Source: Polyodon spathula (taxonomy: Eukaryota; Chordata; Actinopteri; Acipenseriformes; Polyodontidae). From it: a stretch of DNA of 64,000 nucleotides. The stretch spans positions 16,296,693 to 16,360,692 of the forward strand of contig NC_054534.1 in NCBI RefSeq assembly GCF_017654505.1. Reading direction: 5' to 3'. Under the pieces are notes generated by a model. The model was not told the origin of the DNA and did not search any database. It saw only the letters and a program-made list of their open reading frames with translations. The first letter of the stretch is position 1, and each line of letters opens with the position of its first letter. A program made the position numbers and the translations under genes. Positions 14,401 through 25,029 of this stretch are shown here, in pieces.

Positions 14401-15886
14401 TAAGTATTCGTGCTGGTTCTTAGTACGTAGTTTTACTAAGAAGTTACTTTATCTCCACGCTTAAGCAAAATCAGAATTACTCAAACAATCATTAATAAAC
14501 AACTTCTTAATTACATTTTAATGTGACCTTTTAATTTTATTTTTACAACATGTATTCCTCAAAGTTGATATAGAATCTTTAGCATTACAGTTTTTTTTTT
14601 TTTTTTGTTTTTTGTGGGCTACCAGTCTTGAATTGCCTTTGTCTTTTTCTTCTTACGAGACACACACTCCTGATCTGTTACATGAACATGTACATTACTG
14701 TTCTGTACATATCTTCCCTTTTTGCCATGTTTTAAAACATAGCCTATGTTCCATATTCTCCAGTCATCCATTTGATGACCGTCAATATTATATTTTAACA
14801 TATTTGGAGTTGATCAGACTCTCAACAAAACAAAACTAACAAAAAAACAACACCACCTTTTAGTTTTGTCTTGTTGTTACCAATGTTCCGTGTTTAAAGC
14901 AATGCTTAAGGAAGTATAAAATTTTATTTTGGTTTATTGCACATTTAATTTACACTTTTGTATGTGCTATTGGGCTTAACTGGAACTTATTGTCTGATTG
15001 TTCCTTATTTGTACCACCTAATGTGGACAGTTAAATAAGAGGCTTATCCTATTGCCCCCTTATCGTGACATATAAACCAAACAGTACAAACAAAGACAAA
15101 ACAAGTGTAACAAATCTTCTCAAAAACAAACATAAAACATAAATCCGAGTATGCCCGTACCTGTTGAGCAATACAAGTCCGTGTAACTAGTCCAATAAAC
15201 TTTACTGGTACGTCATAACACTACACGATTTACTCATGACTTTTTTTAGGATTCCAGAGGTCCTCTTTCATACCTAAAGTCCTACTAGTCAATACACTTT
15301 TAATTAAGCAGTCTTAACTAATTGTGTCTTCAATGTACATGAATTATCAAGTAGTCAAAAGTCCTCTTTCATACTTTACCCTTGATTCTCACTACATTCT
15401 AAAAACTGCATATAAAACAAAAAATCAGTAACTACTCACCAATGTACGTGGTTATATGTTCAATCTGAAGTCTTGATTCAAAGATTCTCCACACCGTCTG
15501 AGCTGAAAGTAGAAACAGTCTCCTTCTGTCTGCTTTGTCCTGGTCCTCTTCATGGGATACAGGCTTGCAAAAAAGGTTTCTCCGTAATCAAGTATCAACC
15601 CCCTGGTATTTGAAAAAAAAAAGTTTCAAGAAACAGTCCGCAGGGGTCTTTAGAGCCTGTTCCCTTCTAGTCCACAGCATTGTTATCTCGTTAGCTTGCA
15701 TTCAATGTTGGGCAAGAAACTTGTAGACACAAGGTCTCTATCAATTGTAAGCAGTACATGCAATTTGAACCAAACAGTCTGCTATCTGCAATATTAGTCT
15801 CTTTTCAGAAAAAAACACCAGTATAGCTCTGCCAGTCCACATGCGTAGCAAACTGCTAATCAATTCTCAATCCATGTTTTCCAACA
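11430..15886 (-). mobile_element. Degenerate LTR retroelement with paired 241-bp terminal segments
   Basis: Two nearly identical 241-bp blocks, 11815-12055 and 15646-15886, lie in direct orientation with no gaps. On the minus strand both begin TGTTGGAAAACATGG, a plausible LTR start. A purine-rich AAAAGTAGGG run lies just upstream of the block at 12055, as expected for a polypurine tract before a 3' LTR. CAATAAA occurs on the minus strand near 11490, as in an R region. Inside, around 13360-13190 on the minus strand, a peptide of the form FQIGEQMLLMK resembles the GE.VLL segment at the C-terminus of some integrases. The rest of the internal region is full of stops. The right LTR diverges beyond 15646, so it is truncated or rearranged. 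Confidence 0.55.
12096..15645. other. Interior of the LTR element, mostly degenerate AT-rich sequence
   Basis: Apart from the integrase-like trace at about 13190-13360 no coding region is recognised. Contains a short (ACAA)n run at about 14007-14031 and a (TC)n-type run near 14175-14195. Confidence 0.4.
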
Positions 15887-15973
15887 CATCCATTTTCTTG
15901 TTTACAGTGTGTAGTGTTTTTTTTTTTTTTTTTTTGTAAGAAATACAAATAAAAATTATGAAATTATTTTTAT

Positions 15974-16735
15974 TAAGAACCTAAGAACATAAGAAAGTTT
16001 ACAAACGAGAGGAGGCCATTCGGCCCATCTTGCTCATTTGGTTGTTAGTAGCTTATTGATCCCAGAATCTCATCAAGCAGCTTCTTGAAGGATCCCAGGG
16101 TGTCAGCTTCAACAACATTACTGGGGAGTTGATTCCAGACCCTCACAATTCTCTGTGTAAAAAAGTGTCTCCTATTTTCTGTTCTGAATGCCCCTTTGTC
16201 TAATCTCCATTTGTGACCCCTGGTTTCTTTTTTCAGGCTGAAAAAGTCCCTTGGGTCGACACTGTCAATACCTTTTAGAATTTTGAATGCTTGAATTAAG
16301 TCGCCACGTAGTCTTCTTTGTTCAAGACTGAACAGATTCAATTCTTTTAGCCTGTCTGCATATGACATGTCTTTTAAGCCCGGAATAATTCTGGTCGCTC
16401 TTCTTTGCACTCTTTCTAGAGCAGCAATATCTTTTTTATAGCGAGGTGACCAGAACTGCACAAAATATTCAAGATGAGGTCTTACTAGTGCATTGTACAG
16501 TTTTAACATTACTTCCCTTGATTTAAATTCAACACTTTTCACAATGTATCCGAGCATTTTGTTAGCCTTTTTTATAGCTTCCCCACATTGTCTAGATGAA
16601 GACATTTCTGAGTCAACAAAAACTCCTAGGTCTTTTTCATAGATTCCTTCTCCAATTTCAGTATCTCCCATATGATATTTATAATGTACATTTTTATTTC
16701 CTGCGTGCAGTACCTTACACTTTTCTCAAGAATAT
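15974..16735 (-). mobile_element. CR1/Rex1-type LINE, 5'-truncated 3' end
   Basis: An open frame on the minus strand (about 16730 to 16045, stop at 16045) encodes the C-terminal third of a non-LTR reverse transcriptase. Typical late-RT blocks are visible in order: EKDLGVFVD, ANKMLGYI, LYNALVRPHLEY, LERVQRRATRIIPGL, LRGDLIQAFKILKG, and RVWNQLPSNVVEADT. The catalytic YADD part is not present, so the copy is truncated at about 16735. The 3' untranslated tail at 15974-16020 contains the ACATAAGAA motif and GAGAGGAGGCC. The same tail occurs in the opposite orientation at 43234-43282. The open frame is 208 codons from the first ATG, so this is a fairly young insertion. Confidence 0.9.
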
Positions 16736-17172
16736 TGTAAAAAATTACGGTATTGGGCTAATTTCACAATTTCCGCACAGCCTGTGAAGTAATTATGTGT
16801 TACTTCATTCTTTTTACAGACTTTATCAATGTATCAAAGATATCATGCAAAAAAAAAAAAAAAAGTATAAATGTATAAATGACGTTTGAAAAAAATAACA
16901 TACATTCTACTGTACCAAGGTTCTGTCCAGGGGTGGCTTCTGACATTCTTTAAGGCTGAGGTTTGTCAGACCCCAGGAAACCAAATGTTTAAGACCTCTG
17001 AGACACCAGGGTGACCCTGTATTAATTGTTCAATCTCTGGGTAGTTTTGTAATTTAAAAATAAAAAAAATCTGTGGCTTGAATTGTCCAATTCATACAAG
17101 CTTCTTGATTAATGGCAGGTCTTACTGTTGACTGTGGTGTTGCTCAGCTTAACTAGGTTCTGTCATCTACAG
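16736..17172. other. Non-coding spacer
   Basis: AT-rich, with poly-A at about 16850-16864. Nothing recognised. Confidence 0.5.
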
Positions 17173-17275
17173 ACATTGTATGACATTTGACAGTGCAGTG
17201 ACTGGGGATATAGTGGAACACGGAGCAGACCTGAGGAGTGAGAATTACAGTAAAATCTCAGCACTAAATGAAGAG
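17173..17275 (+). CDS. Candidate upstream SHOC1 exon (phase 2 in, phase 0 out)
   Basis: A 103-nt open segment between an AG acceptor (CATCTACAG) and a GT donor (GAAGAG|GTATG). One leading base plus 34 codons ends exactly at a codon boundary. The peptide contains TGDIVEHGADLRSE. The next candidate exon starts in phase 0, so the two join cleanly. It lies on the same strand as, and upstream of, the firm SHOC1 exons. I do not recognise the residues as a known SHOC1 segment, so linkage to SHOC1 is inferred from position and phase only. Confidence 0.4.
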
Positions 17276-17718
17276 GTATGCCTAAAATAACCACAACTAA
17301 AACAGACTAACAGTGTGTTTTAAAATGTAACCAGCATTATCAAAAAAAAAAAAAAATTGTATGTAAAGATGCATAAAGGTATTCAAAAGGTATTAAAAGT
17401 AAAGCTTTACTAAATTTTATTTTAAATGGTTTATTTTAATGGCAGATAGAAACAAGGCAAAACAGTGAATGGGAGCATTTGTTGTGTACTTATGTCTTTA
17501 AAAGAACAATATTAAATGTTGTTTTGAATGATTAAATAAGTGGCCACTATTTAGACCAATTGAATAGGTCACTGATGGTGGTAATAAGCCCAGATTAAAC
17601 TAGTGCACTTCGGCTTCCAAACACTAGGAGAAGGAGATAATCATTTAAACAGTGAAACTATGGGACTAGGCAAGTAAAAACAGCAGATTGATTGATTTTA
17701 CTGTATATTTATTTGCAG

Positions 17719-17866
17719 TCTTTGATGTTATCATTTTATTTGGAATCCCACTCTCCCAGTCAAAAGAGCGGCACTCCCACTGCCTGGGAACTCCGAGATT
17801 TTTTGCGAATTGCATCCGAGCCGATGTTGGAAGGAGAAACCACATGGAAAGAGGCACTTCAGGGAG
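17719..17866 (+). CDS. Candidate upstream SHOC1 exon (phase 0 in, phase 1 out)
   Basis: Acceptor TATTTGCAG and donor GGAG|GTAGCT bound a 148-nt open segment: 49 codons plus one base. The peptide (including GTPTAWELRDFLRIASEP and then EGETTWKEAL) is acidic/hydrophobic in a way that looks like real protein rather than chance. Both phases fit the neighbouring candidates (17275 ends in phase 0; 18909 starts in phase 1). Assignment to SHOC1 rests on strand, order and phase. Confidence 0.45.
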
Positions 17867-18908
17867 GTAGCTATTTAATTTTGTGTAGGGGAAATATTTG
17901 AATATTATATGTATATATGTATGTATATAATATACATTCGGCTAGTGACTATATTTATGAATACAAATTAGGCAGCCACCCGTCTTTCAATTCATTAGGC
18001 AACTGAACATTTCCAAAAAGTGCTTACTCACCTTTTTGATGGTCTTTTGAGTAAATAATTGTATTATCTTGCACACAAAGACATTTACAGCACATTCTTG
18101 CAAATGCAAACCAGCTCATACAAGTGATTTGTTTAGCCCTGATCGTAATCAGCACCATACAAAAAGTATGTAATTTGTTTTACTTTTAATCATTAATAAC
18201 GCAAAACATTCAGAGACAGGTGCAAATGTTTTACATGCAGAGTTATGATATTGAAGTTGAGAAGTCAATGATTTTGTCAGTGCCAAGATGTAATACATAT
18301 ACAAAGGCACTTTCGTGCAATCTCATCACTTATTTTTATTATTACCAGTACTGATTCATTTGGAGGGTCCTGGGTCTTTAATTCACTAATATTAATACAG
18401 TGCTACTGTATATCTTCTGATTTAAAAGTGTGTTCCAGCAAAACATATTATCTTGCCTTACTGAAGCAGGGCTATTTGCTTTGAGAAATAGATTTTTTTT
18501 TTTTTCTGGTTGAAGGTCTACACACTGGTGAGTTGAAATCCATTGTGTCTTATCGTCAGCCTGCTAATGGGAACTGCTAAAGAATTCACCGCCAGTGAAT
18601 GTGCAGGTTTTTTAATGCAATGAAGAAACCTGAATGTTAAGCTGTGTTCTCTTTTGGTAAAGAAATATGTACAAATGTATTCAAATTTAACAGTTAACTG
18701 GAGCAGCAAATCTCTTTAGCAGAAGTTAGAAGATTACCTATTGCCAGTTTAAACGGACAGCCACCATACTTATTTTATATATTACATAATTTAATATTTT
18801 TGAATTGTGCTCAATTTAATACTTGAGATTTTATTTATTTATTTAGCCAGTTGTGATTTCTGGTGTCACACAAGCAGTGGAGCTTTCCAAATATTGGCCC
18901 TCTTGCAG

Positions 18909-18970
18909 TGAGATTTCAGATTAGATTTACAGAGAAAGGACAAAGAACATACTTGATCATACAAATCCAG
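18909..18970 (+). CDS. Candidate upstream SHOC1 exon (phase 1 in, phase 0 out)
   Basis: A short 62-nt segment after a CCCTCTTGCAG acceptor and before CCAG|GTAATT. It encodes a peptide starting VRFQIRFTEKG. It is short, so chance is a serious alternative, but it converts phase 1 to phase 0 exactly as needed between 17866 and 23543. Confidence 0.3.
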
Positions 18971-20160
18971 GTAATTTGGTGCCTAACATGTAGTGCCTAT
19001 GTAGGTTTAGGTATATTGTGTCCAGTGCTAAAGGTGAATTGGTTGTTGCTTGTCACGATGTGTTGCACACATCTGCAGACTCAGTCATGACTAGTTTACA
19101 AAACCATAGTTGTACTTTCCAGTCATGGTTTTCTGCAAATGTTAGAGGCTGCCTTGATGGACATGTTGTTCAGTGCACCCACTATCATGATAGTTGTACA
19201 CAGCTCATATACAACCTACATAGGATGATCATACAAAATGTCACATATTCGCATACATTTGAATGCATTGAGGATTTTCCAATTTAATACAGTCAGTCCT
19301 CGCACTTAGGACACGTACGTTTCCTGAAAATCGCGTTGCAAGTCGAAGCACATTTTCCCATAGGATCAATGTTATAAAGTGGGGTTACGTTCCTGACACT
19401 TTGGCCAGATAACATTTTTACAAAAATGACCCGTTATATTGTGCTCATGCAAACATTTATTTAACTTTTTACACTCAGCCCGTTGATTTCAGGGCTCTGG
19501 CGCCCCGGTGGGTACGCACATATTACTCAGGCACCGTAAAAGCCATCTACCTGGCTTGTTTAAACGTACAGACTAGGAGCTTTCCAATGACGTATTCAGT
19601 GTGTGTTTCCGGTAGTAGTGCCTAGAAAGGTACCATGAAAGGTTCCTGTTGAAATGTTCCTGTCAGGACAACTGAGGAAGTCAGCACCACCGGTCACCTT
19701 TTTGTTTAAAAAAAACAAACAAAAAATGCTTATTCACTGCCAAACTTTAGATGTGTAATGGCTGCAGTATAGGATACTGACTTTAGGATTAGGGTTTCGG
19801 TGTTGGGAGAGGATTATCCTGACAGGAATATTTGGTGGTACCTTTATAGGGACAGCATATGCGATACTCCTATTTGGAACTACGATTGCCTGAAGTTAAG
19901 CCCCTCATCATGTGACAGAGTTCACAGCTTACAGTGGCTTGTGAAAGTATTGACCCCCCTTGGCATTTTTCCTATTTTGTTGCCTTACAACCTGGAATTA
20001 AAATGGATTTTTTGGGGGTTTGTATCATTTGATTTACACAACATGGCTACCACTTTGAAGATGCAAAATATTTTTTATTGTGCAACAAACAAGAAATAAG
20101 ACAAAAAAACAGAAAACTTGAGCATGCATAAGTATTCACCCCCCCCCCCCCCCCCCAAAG

Positions 20161-20667
20161 TCAATACTTTGTACAGCCACCTTTTGCAGCAATTACAGCT
20201 GCAAGTCTCTTGGGGTATGTATCTATAAGCTTGGCACATCTAGCCACTGGGATTTTTGCCCATTCTTCAAGGCAAAACTGCTCCAGCTCCTTCAAGTTGG
20301 ATGGGTTCCGCTGGCGTACAGCGATCTTTAAGTCATACCACAGATTCTCAATTGGATTGAGGTCTGAGCTTTGACTAGGCCATTCCAAGACATTTAAATG
20401 TTTCCCCTTAAACCACTCGAGTGTTGCTTTAGCAGTATGCTTAGGGTCATTGTCCTGCTGGAAGGTGAACCTCCGTCCCAGTCTCAAATCTCTGGAAGAC
20501 TGAAACAGGTTTCCCTCAAGAATTTCCCTGTATTTAGCACCATCCATCATTCCTTCAATTCTGACCAGTTTCCCAGTCCCTGCCAATGAAAAACATCCCC
20601 ACAGCATGATGCTGTCACCACCATGCTTCACTTTTTGGAGTGATGAGAGGTGTTGGGCTTGCGCCAG
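20161..20667 (-). pseudogene. Tc1 transposase, C-terminal catalytic half
   Basis: The frame contains [18 protein letters not shown], then [11 protein letters not shown] with the second catalytic aspartate, then [13 protein letters not shown] with the final glutamate at DD34E-like spacing, and ends ...GCTKY with a stop at 20161. Codons upstream of about 20667 in the same open frame belong to the inserted sequence, not to the transposase. The catalytic residues are all present, so disruption by insertion seems to be the main lesion together with the stop in the N-terminal half. Confidence 0.9.
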
Positions 20668-20677
20668 ACATAGTGTT

Positions 20678-20772
20678 GTGTGAAATTTAATTACTTTAAA
20701 TTTAAAAGGAAGTTGATGTGGAAGTAAATAAGACAATTACTTCACAGAGTAATTTTAAAAGGTCCTTTATTA

Positions 20773-20807
<35 letters not shown>

Positions 20808-21301
20808 GTTACATACACAGATGCTATACTGCGAATAACGATATCCCTAATGGGACACAACCCAACAAGGTTACATACAAAGATTATATTAATCACAGAT
20901 CAATACAATCCATGAGACGCAACTGAACTAATTCTTACCCTTCCAAGCGGATCGGGAGAGCCCTTCGACCCTGGTAAGAGAAAGCAGCTGTCTCCAAGAA
21001 ATTACCGAGCAGGACTGCGCGCTAATCCTCACGGCTGACTCTCATCAGAGCAGGGGAGAACCCCGTCCTTTATAACTTACCAAGTTAGGCTTTTGCATGC
21101 GAGAGAGTAATTGGCCAGATCACTCCCTCGAGGCTCGGCCCTCTGAATAAACCATTCCTTTCCCTAGAACATTCTAACCAAAACAAGTTATATAAACGTG
21201 ACAAAAACAAGTTATATAAGATACGGGGTTATTATAGGGCAAGGGCAAAGATGAACTCGAACGCATTTCTAGAACTTTCTAGAACACACTTTTTTTATTA
21301 C
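20678..21301. mobile_element. 624-bp insertion of unknown class within Tc1
   Basis: The 10-bp text ACATAGTGTT occurs immediately before (20668-20677) and after (21302-21311) this block, while related Tc1 sequence has it once. This marks a target-site duplication. The block begins GTGTGAAATTTAATTAC and ends CACACTTTTTTTATTAC, with no inverted termini I can see. It holds a (CA)n tract (20776-20804) and a GC-richer middle. No open frame is recognised. A 9-11 bp duplication fits Mutator-like elements, but retroposition is also possible. Confidence 0.75.
20776..20804. repeat. (CA)n microsatellite
   Basis: About 14 uninterrupted CA units within the insertion at 20678-21301. Confidence 0.97.
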
Positions 21302-21311
21302 ACATAGTGTT

Positions 21312-21802
21312 TTCCCTGATGGCCAAAAAGCTAAGTTTTAGTCTCATCTGACCAGAGTACCTTTTTCCATATGTCTGGGGAGTCTCCCACATGCCTTTTG
21401 GCGAACACCAAACATGCTTGCTTATTTTTTTCTTTAAGCAATGGCTTTTTTTCTGGCCACTCTTCCGTAAAGCCCAGCTCTGTGGAGTGTACAGCTTAAA
21501 GTGGTCCTACGGACAGATACTCCAATCTCCGCTGTGGAGCTTTGCAGCTCCTTCAGGGTTATCTTTGGTCTCTTTGTTGCCTCTCTGATTAATGCCCTCC
21601 TTGCCTGGTCCGTGAGTTTTGGTGGGCGGCCCTCTCTTGCCAGGTTTGTTGTGGTGCCATATTCTTTCCATTTTTTAATAATGGCTTTAATGGTGCTCCG
21701 TGGGATGTTCAAAGTTTCGGATATTCTTTTATAACCCAACCCTGATCTGTACTTCTCCACAACTTTGTCCCTGACCTGTTTGGAGAGCTCCTTGGTCTTC
21801 AT
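21312..21802 (-). pseudogene. Tc1 transposase, N-terminal half
   Basis: Starts with ATG at 21802 (MKTKELSKQVRDKVVEKY). Two helix-turn-helix units are visible: ISETLNIPRSTIKAIIKKW, then the GRPPKL linker, then ITLKELQSSTAEIGVSVRR. An in-frame stop follows at 21434 after ARKKAIA. The next bases in shifted frames read on into LLKEKNKQACL and the first catalytic acidic residue in WSDETK. The gene is broken by that stop and by the insertion at 21301. Confidence 0.88.
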
Positions 21803-22489
21803 GGTGCCGCTTGCTTGGTGGTGCCCCTTGCTTAGTGGTGTTGCAGACTCTGGGGCCTTTCAGAACAGGTGTATATATACTGAGATCATATGACAGATCA
21901 TGTGACACTTAGATTGCACACAGGTGGACTTTATTTAACTAATTATGTGACTTCTGAAGGTAATTGGTTGCACCAGATCTTATTTAGAGGATTAATAGCA
22001 AAGGGGGTGAATACATATGCACGCACCACTTTTCCGTTATTTATTTTTTAGAATTTTTTTAAACAAGTTATTTTTTTCATTTCACTTCACCAATTTGGAC
22101 TATTTTGTGTATGTCCATTACATGAAATCCAAATAAAAATCCATTTTAATTCCAGGTTGTAAGGCAACAAAATAGGAAAAATGCCAAGGGGGGTAATACT
22201 TTCGCAAGCCACTGTAAGTTTTGTTTTGAGTCCACTGCTGAAATCAGAAATTGTTAAGGGGAAATTAATAAAAACAAACGCTAAGTGACTGAGTAAGGGC
22301 GACCACGACAGGTACTGCGGTTCGGACACCGAGCATGTGCACTTGTCGCATGGCTTGTGTCTCGCCGTGTTGTAAATGCCATACCAATATCGTAAAGTCG
22401 AAGCAGGGTAATAATGCAAAAGCCATGCATCGTATTTGACTCCTCGTGTACATTATACCTACATATAATATATATGATATATATATAGC

Positions 22490-22528
22490 CCATATATATA
22501 TCTATATATATATATATATATATATATA
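22490..22528. repeat. (TA)n tract
   Basis: Interrupted alternating TA run. Confidence 0.95.
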
Positions 22529-22529
22529 G

Positions 22530-23542
22530 TGTTAACTGTTCTTAGTCTTAGTAGTACCATTTTAATTACCATAAAAATTTAAAATGATATTGAAGTTCAG
22601 TCACCACTGGCAGTAATGTAGGGGCATTGGTCATAACCCTAAGTGTAACCCATAAAAGCCATAATAACGTGTATGATTAAAGCCAATAGCAGGTAATCTA
22701 ATAAGTCAACATGTTAAAATGTGTATATTTCATTGGTTCTTTTTTTTCCAAACTCTACCTAATGATTGCTTCTTTATAGTTATACATTATTGTAGTTTCT
22801 GCCCAGCTATACCATAGCTGTCATAAACTATTAAAGATTGCCATCTGCTGGCTGAAACTAAAAAATGCAACTTGAATTTCAACTTTTTTCTTTCAATATT
22901 TAAAATGATTTTTGAGAAAGTTTATAGAGAATACATTTAAAAATAACATTTACAACAATCTAAAAAGTTAAAAACTGCATATAATACACCAAAACATAAA
23001 AACATTCCTTCAGTAAACATTGTTATGTATAGGGATAGATTAATTTCAAATAATCACATCCCTGTTGAACTATATAGGCAATGAGACAGTGGCCTTGTGA
23101 ATTACATGCTTGAATTGTTAGTATTTTTAATTGTTGTATTTAGTGTTTGATATTATAGTTTAATTGTTGCTTGTTTTGTAAAGTGTTTTGGGATGGTTTG
23201 GCATGACAGGCACTATATAAAAATAAATTGATTACTATATAATATTTAACCTGCCATTTATTTTTGGTCTTGAATGCATTTGTCTTTGGATGATTCTAAT
23301 AACTGCTAGAAATTTAAGTTTTATGAAAAAAGTGCTATTTTGTAGTAAAAAAAAATAATAATTTGAGAGTCTGTCTCAATGTGTGTAATATTATGCACTG
23401 CTAGAAATTAAACCTGTGAAGGTCATAGGAGCTACGTAAAGGTTATTTAACATGGGCTGTGCTATGCCAGTGTTTCATTTTGTTTAACCTGTGGGAGGTA
23501 TGATATGCCACATTTTGAATCCCCCAACCTCTCATCAGTTAG
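22530..23542. other. Intronic or intergenic AT-rich stretch
   Basis: Nothing recognised. At about 23170-23230 the text TAAAGTGTTTTGGGATG followed by GCACTATATAAA resembles the 3' tail of L2-type LINEs (compare 42917-42958), so a short LINE tail is possible. Confidence 0.4.
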
Positions 23543-23667
23543 TTCCAGGTTGTACACCATTATGGAAGTAGACCCTTCTTTCACACGACCTCGTCGGCCC
23601 TGCAGACCAGAACCAGTTTATCATGCAAGGAGTTCAGCCTTGAACAGCTGTCCCCAATGTACTTAAA
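23543..23667 (+). CDS. Candidate SHOC1 exon (phase 0 in, phase 2 out)
   Basis: Acceptor with a pyrimidine-rich lead (CCCCCAACCTCTCATCAG, then TTAG) and a strong donor AAA|GTAAGT. The frame starting TTC CAG GTT is open for 41 codons plus two bases and ends with CKEFSLEQLSPMYL, which has the look of a structured protein. Phase 0 at the start matches the end of the 18909-18970 candidate. An exon converting phase 2 to phase 0 would still be needed before 27184 and I did not find it. Confidence 0.45.
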
Positions 23668-24771
23668 GTAAGTTGATGTGCACAGCAACAGTGGCATTTA
23701 GAGTATGTTTGGGATGTTTAGAATTAATTTGATTATTGTGTTATTGAAAAGAAAATACCATAGGACATTTTCTTTCCTTTAGTGTAAGGATATAATGATC
23801 CAAACAATGTTTTACATTAACAATGAAAAAGGTTGTTGACTCAATACAGCTTGGGCACTTTTCTTTACAATAACAGGTAATTATGCACTGCTAGGGGTAT
23901 AGAGGCTTTGCAGTAACGTTGTGATGGTCTAACATTGCTGTGAAGCTGTCAAAACTACCATACAAGCTCAGTACGAATTTAAAGAAAAATTCAGTAAAAG
24001 GAAAGTTCAGTACAAGTACGATACAATTATACGAACCGAACATACCAGACACCTCAGGGAACTGGAATTCGACATGTATAAAAATAAAATGGCAGTTATC
24101 AGAGCGTGTGATCCTTAGACAGTGCATCAGGTGTTTACACTGCTGAAAAGTGCCATAAAACTACCAAGTGTACTTGGTTGAAACTCCATCACCCTACACA
24201 GGCGAGTACATGAAGGCATTTAAAAGTACAGACAGCTACAAGTACTTCAGAGCTAGCTGGGTGCATGATCCCACGGTGTGGCACCTACATGCCATGAAGA
24301 TATTTTTAATTACTGCCAGGTCAAGTGTTGTAATATTATAAATATATATTTATGTATGCATTGTGCACAACTGTCGAGTTACAAAGACTCTAGCACATTT
24401 ATTGGTAGAAATGTTAGTTGCTTGAAAACATATAAAGTCAGTATACTGTAAAGTACAAAGTACAACGGAGTACAAAGACTGGCCAGCAAAATGTACTGAT
24501 GAAACAAACATCTGTTGTACAATTTTACAGTGTGTCTTCATAGTAAAGTGTGATGAAGCTGATGCTGTTTGGAAGCACTCTGCTGTATTTTTTTTAATGC
24601 ATTTTAAAGCTGTTAACCCTATTCAGCATTGCTCAACATGATATTTGACATACGCTTGATTTATTAGATATATCAATACCATTGCCTACATTATTGTCAA
24701 TGAACAAACTTTTTGTTCAGTTTTTTTTTTTTTTTTTTTTTTTTTCACACAGTAGGATAATCGCAATTTAC

Positions 24772-24938
24772 CTGACGCGAAGTGCTCGCTACACAGTCGT
24801 GTGTGCTGAGTTGGTGTCAAATCTTTTCTTCTTGCCGATGACCACTTCTTACGACATTCATCTTCGACAGGAATTCGGTAAAAAGAAACTCCTTCCTTCC
24901 TCCCTCTTCTGTTTGAGCATCCAACTGTCTCCTGCATA
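24772..24938 (-). CDS. Isolated THAP zinc-finger exon
   Basis: On the minus strand a TTTTAG acceptor is followed one base later by ATG (24937) and an open segment ending at a GTCAG|GTAAAT donor. The peptide contains GCSNRRGRKEGVSFYRIP, then KKWSSARRKD, then HTRLCSEHFASG. This is a THAP domain, a C2CH DNA-binding zinc finger: the Cys of CSNR, the late Cys and His of CSEHF, and the conserved Pro and Trp are present. The first Cys of the usual pair would lie upstream, in or before the acceptor, so the domain may be incomplete. THAP exons normally end just after this SG. No following exon was found; downstream is poly-A (poly-T on the plus strand, about 24720-24745). It could be a relic of a P-element-like transposon or of a THAP gene. 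Confidence 0.65.
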
Positions 24939-25013
24939 CTAAAAGTAAATGTAGTCTCTCTAACTGAACTGTCGTACTACTGTATTCTCCGATTGCTGCA
25001 GGCTATGACCGTC

Positions 25014-25024
25014 AAGATGGCGGA
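25014..25024 (+). promoter_or_regulatory. Possible YY1-type site
   Basis: AAGATGGCGGA matches the familiar YY1 promoter motif and lies about 75 bp upstream of the THAP exon relative to minus-strand transcription. There is no other promoter evidence. Confidence 0.2.
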
Positions 25025-25029
25025 CTTGA

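Larger units (their letters stand above)
19932..22214 (-). mobile_element. Tc1/mariner element, split by an insertion
   Basis: Bounded by TA on both sides (19930-19931 and 22215-22216), with inverted termini CAGTGGCTTGTGAAAGTATT on the left and its near-complement at 22195-22214. The transposase is read on the minus strand: N-terminal half 21802 to about 21312, C-terminal half about 20667 to 20161. Removing the 624-bp insertion at 20678-21301 and one copy of its 10-bp target repeat leaves an element of about 1.65 kb, a usual Tc1 length. Confidence 0.92.
19290..22560. mobile_element. Possible pogo/Tigger-like repeat, host of a nested Tc1
   Basis: Begins TACAGTCAGTCCTCGCACTT at about 19288, then GTTGCAAGTCGAAGC and GGGGTTACGTTCCTGACAC, a layout typical of pogo/Tigger termini. 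A related CGTAAAGTCGAAGCAGGG block is found at about 22393 on the far side of the Tc1 element (19932-22214). The right terminus is not resolved and may lie within the TA-rich tract near 22490-22528. No transposase is seen. Confidence 0.4.

Noticed and set aside
20668..20915. Open frames with His-Thr or Cys-Val runs
   Set aside because: Produced by the CA microsatellite inside the 624-bp insertion.
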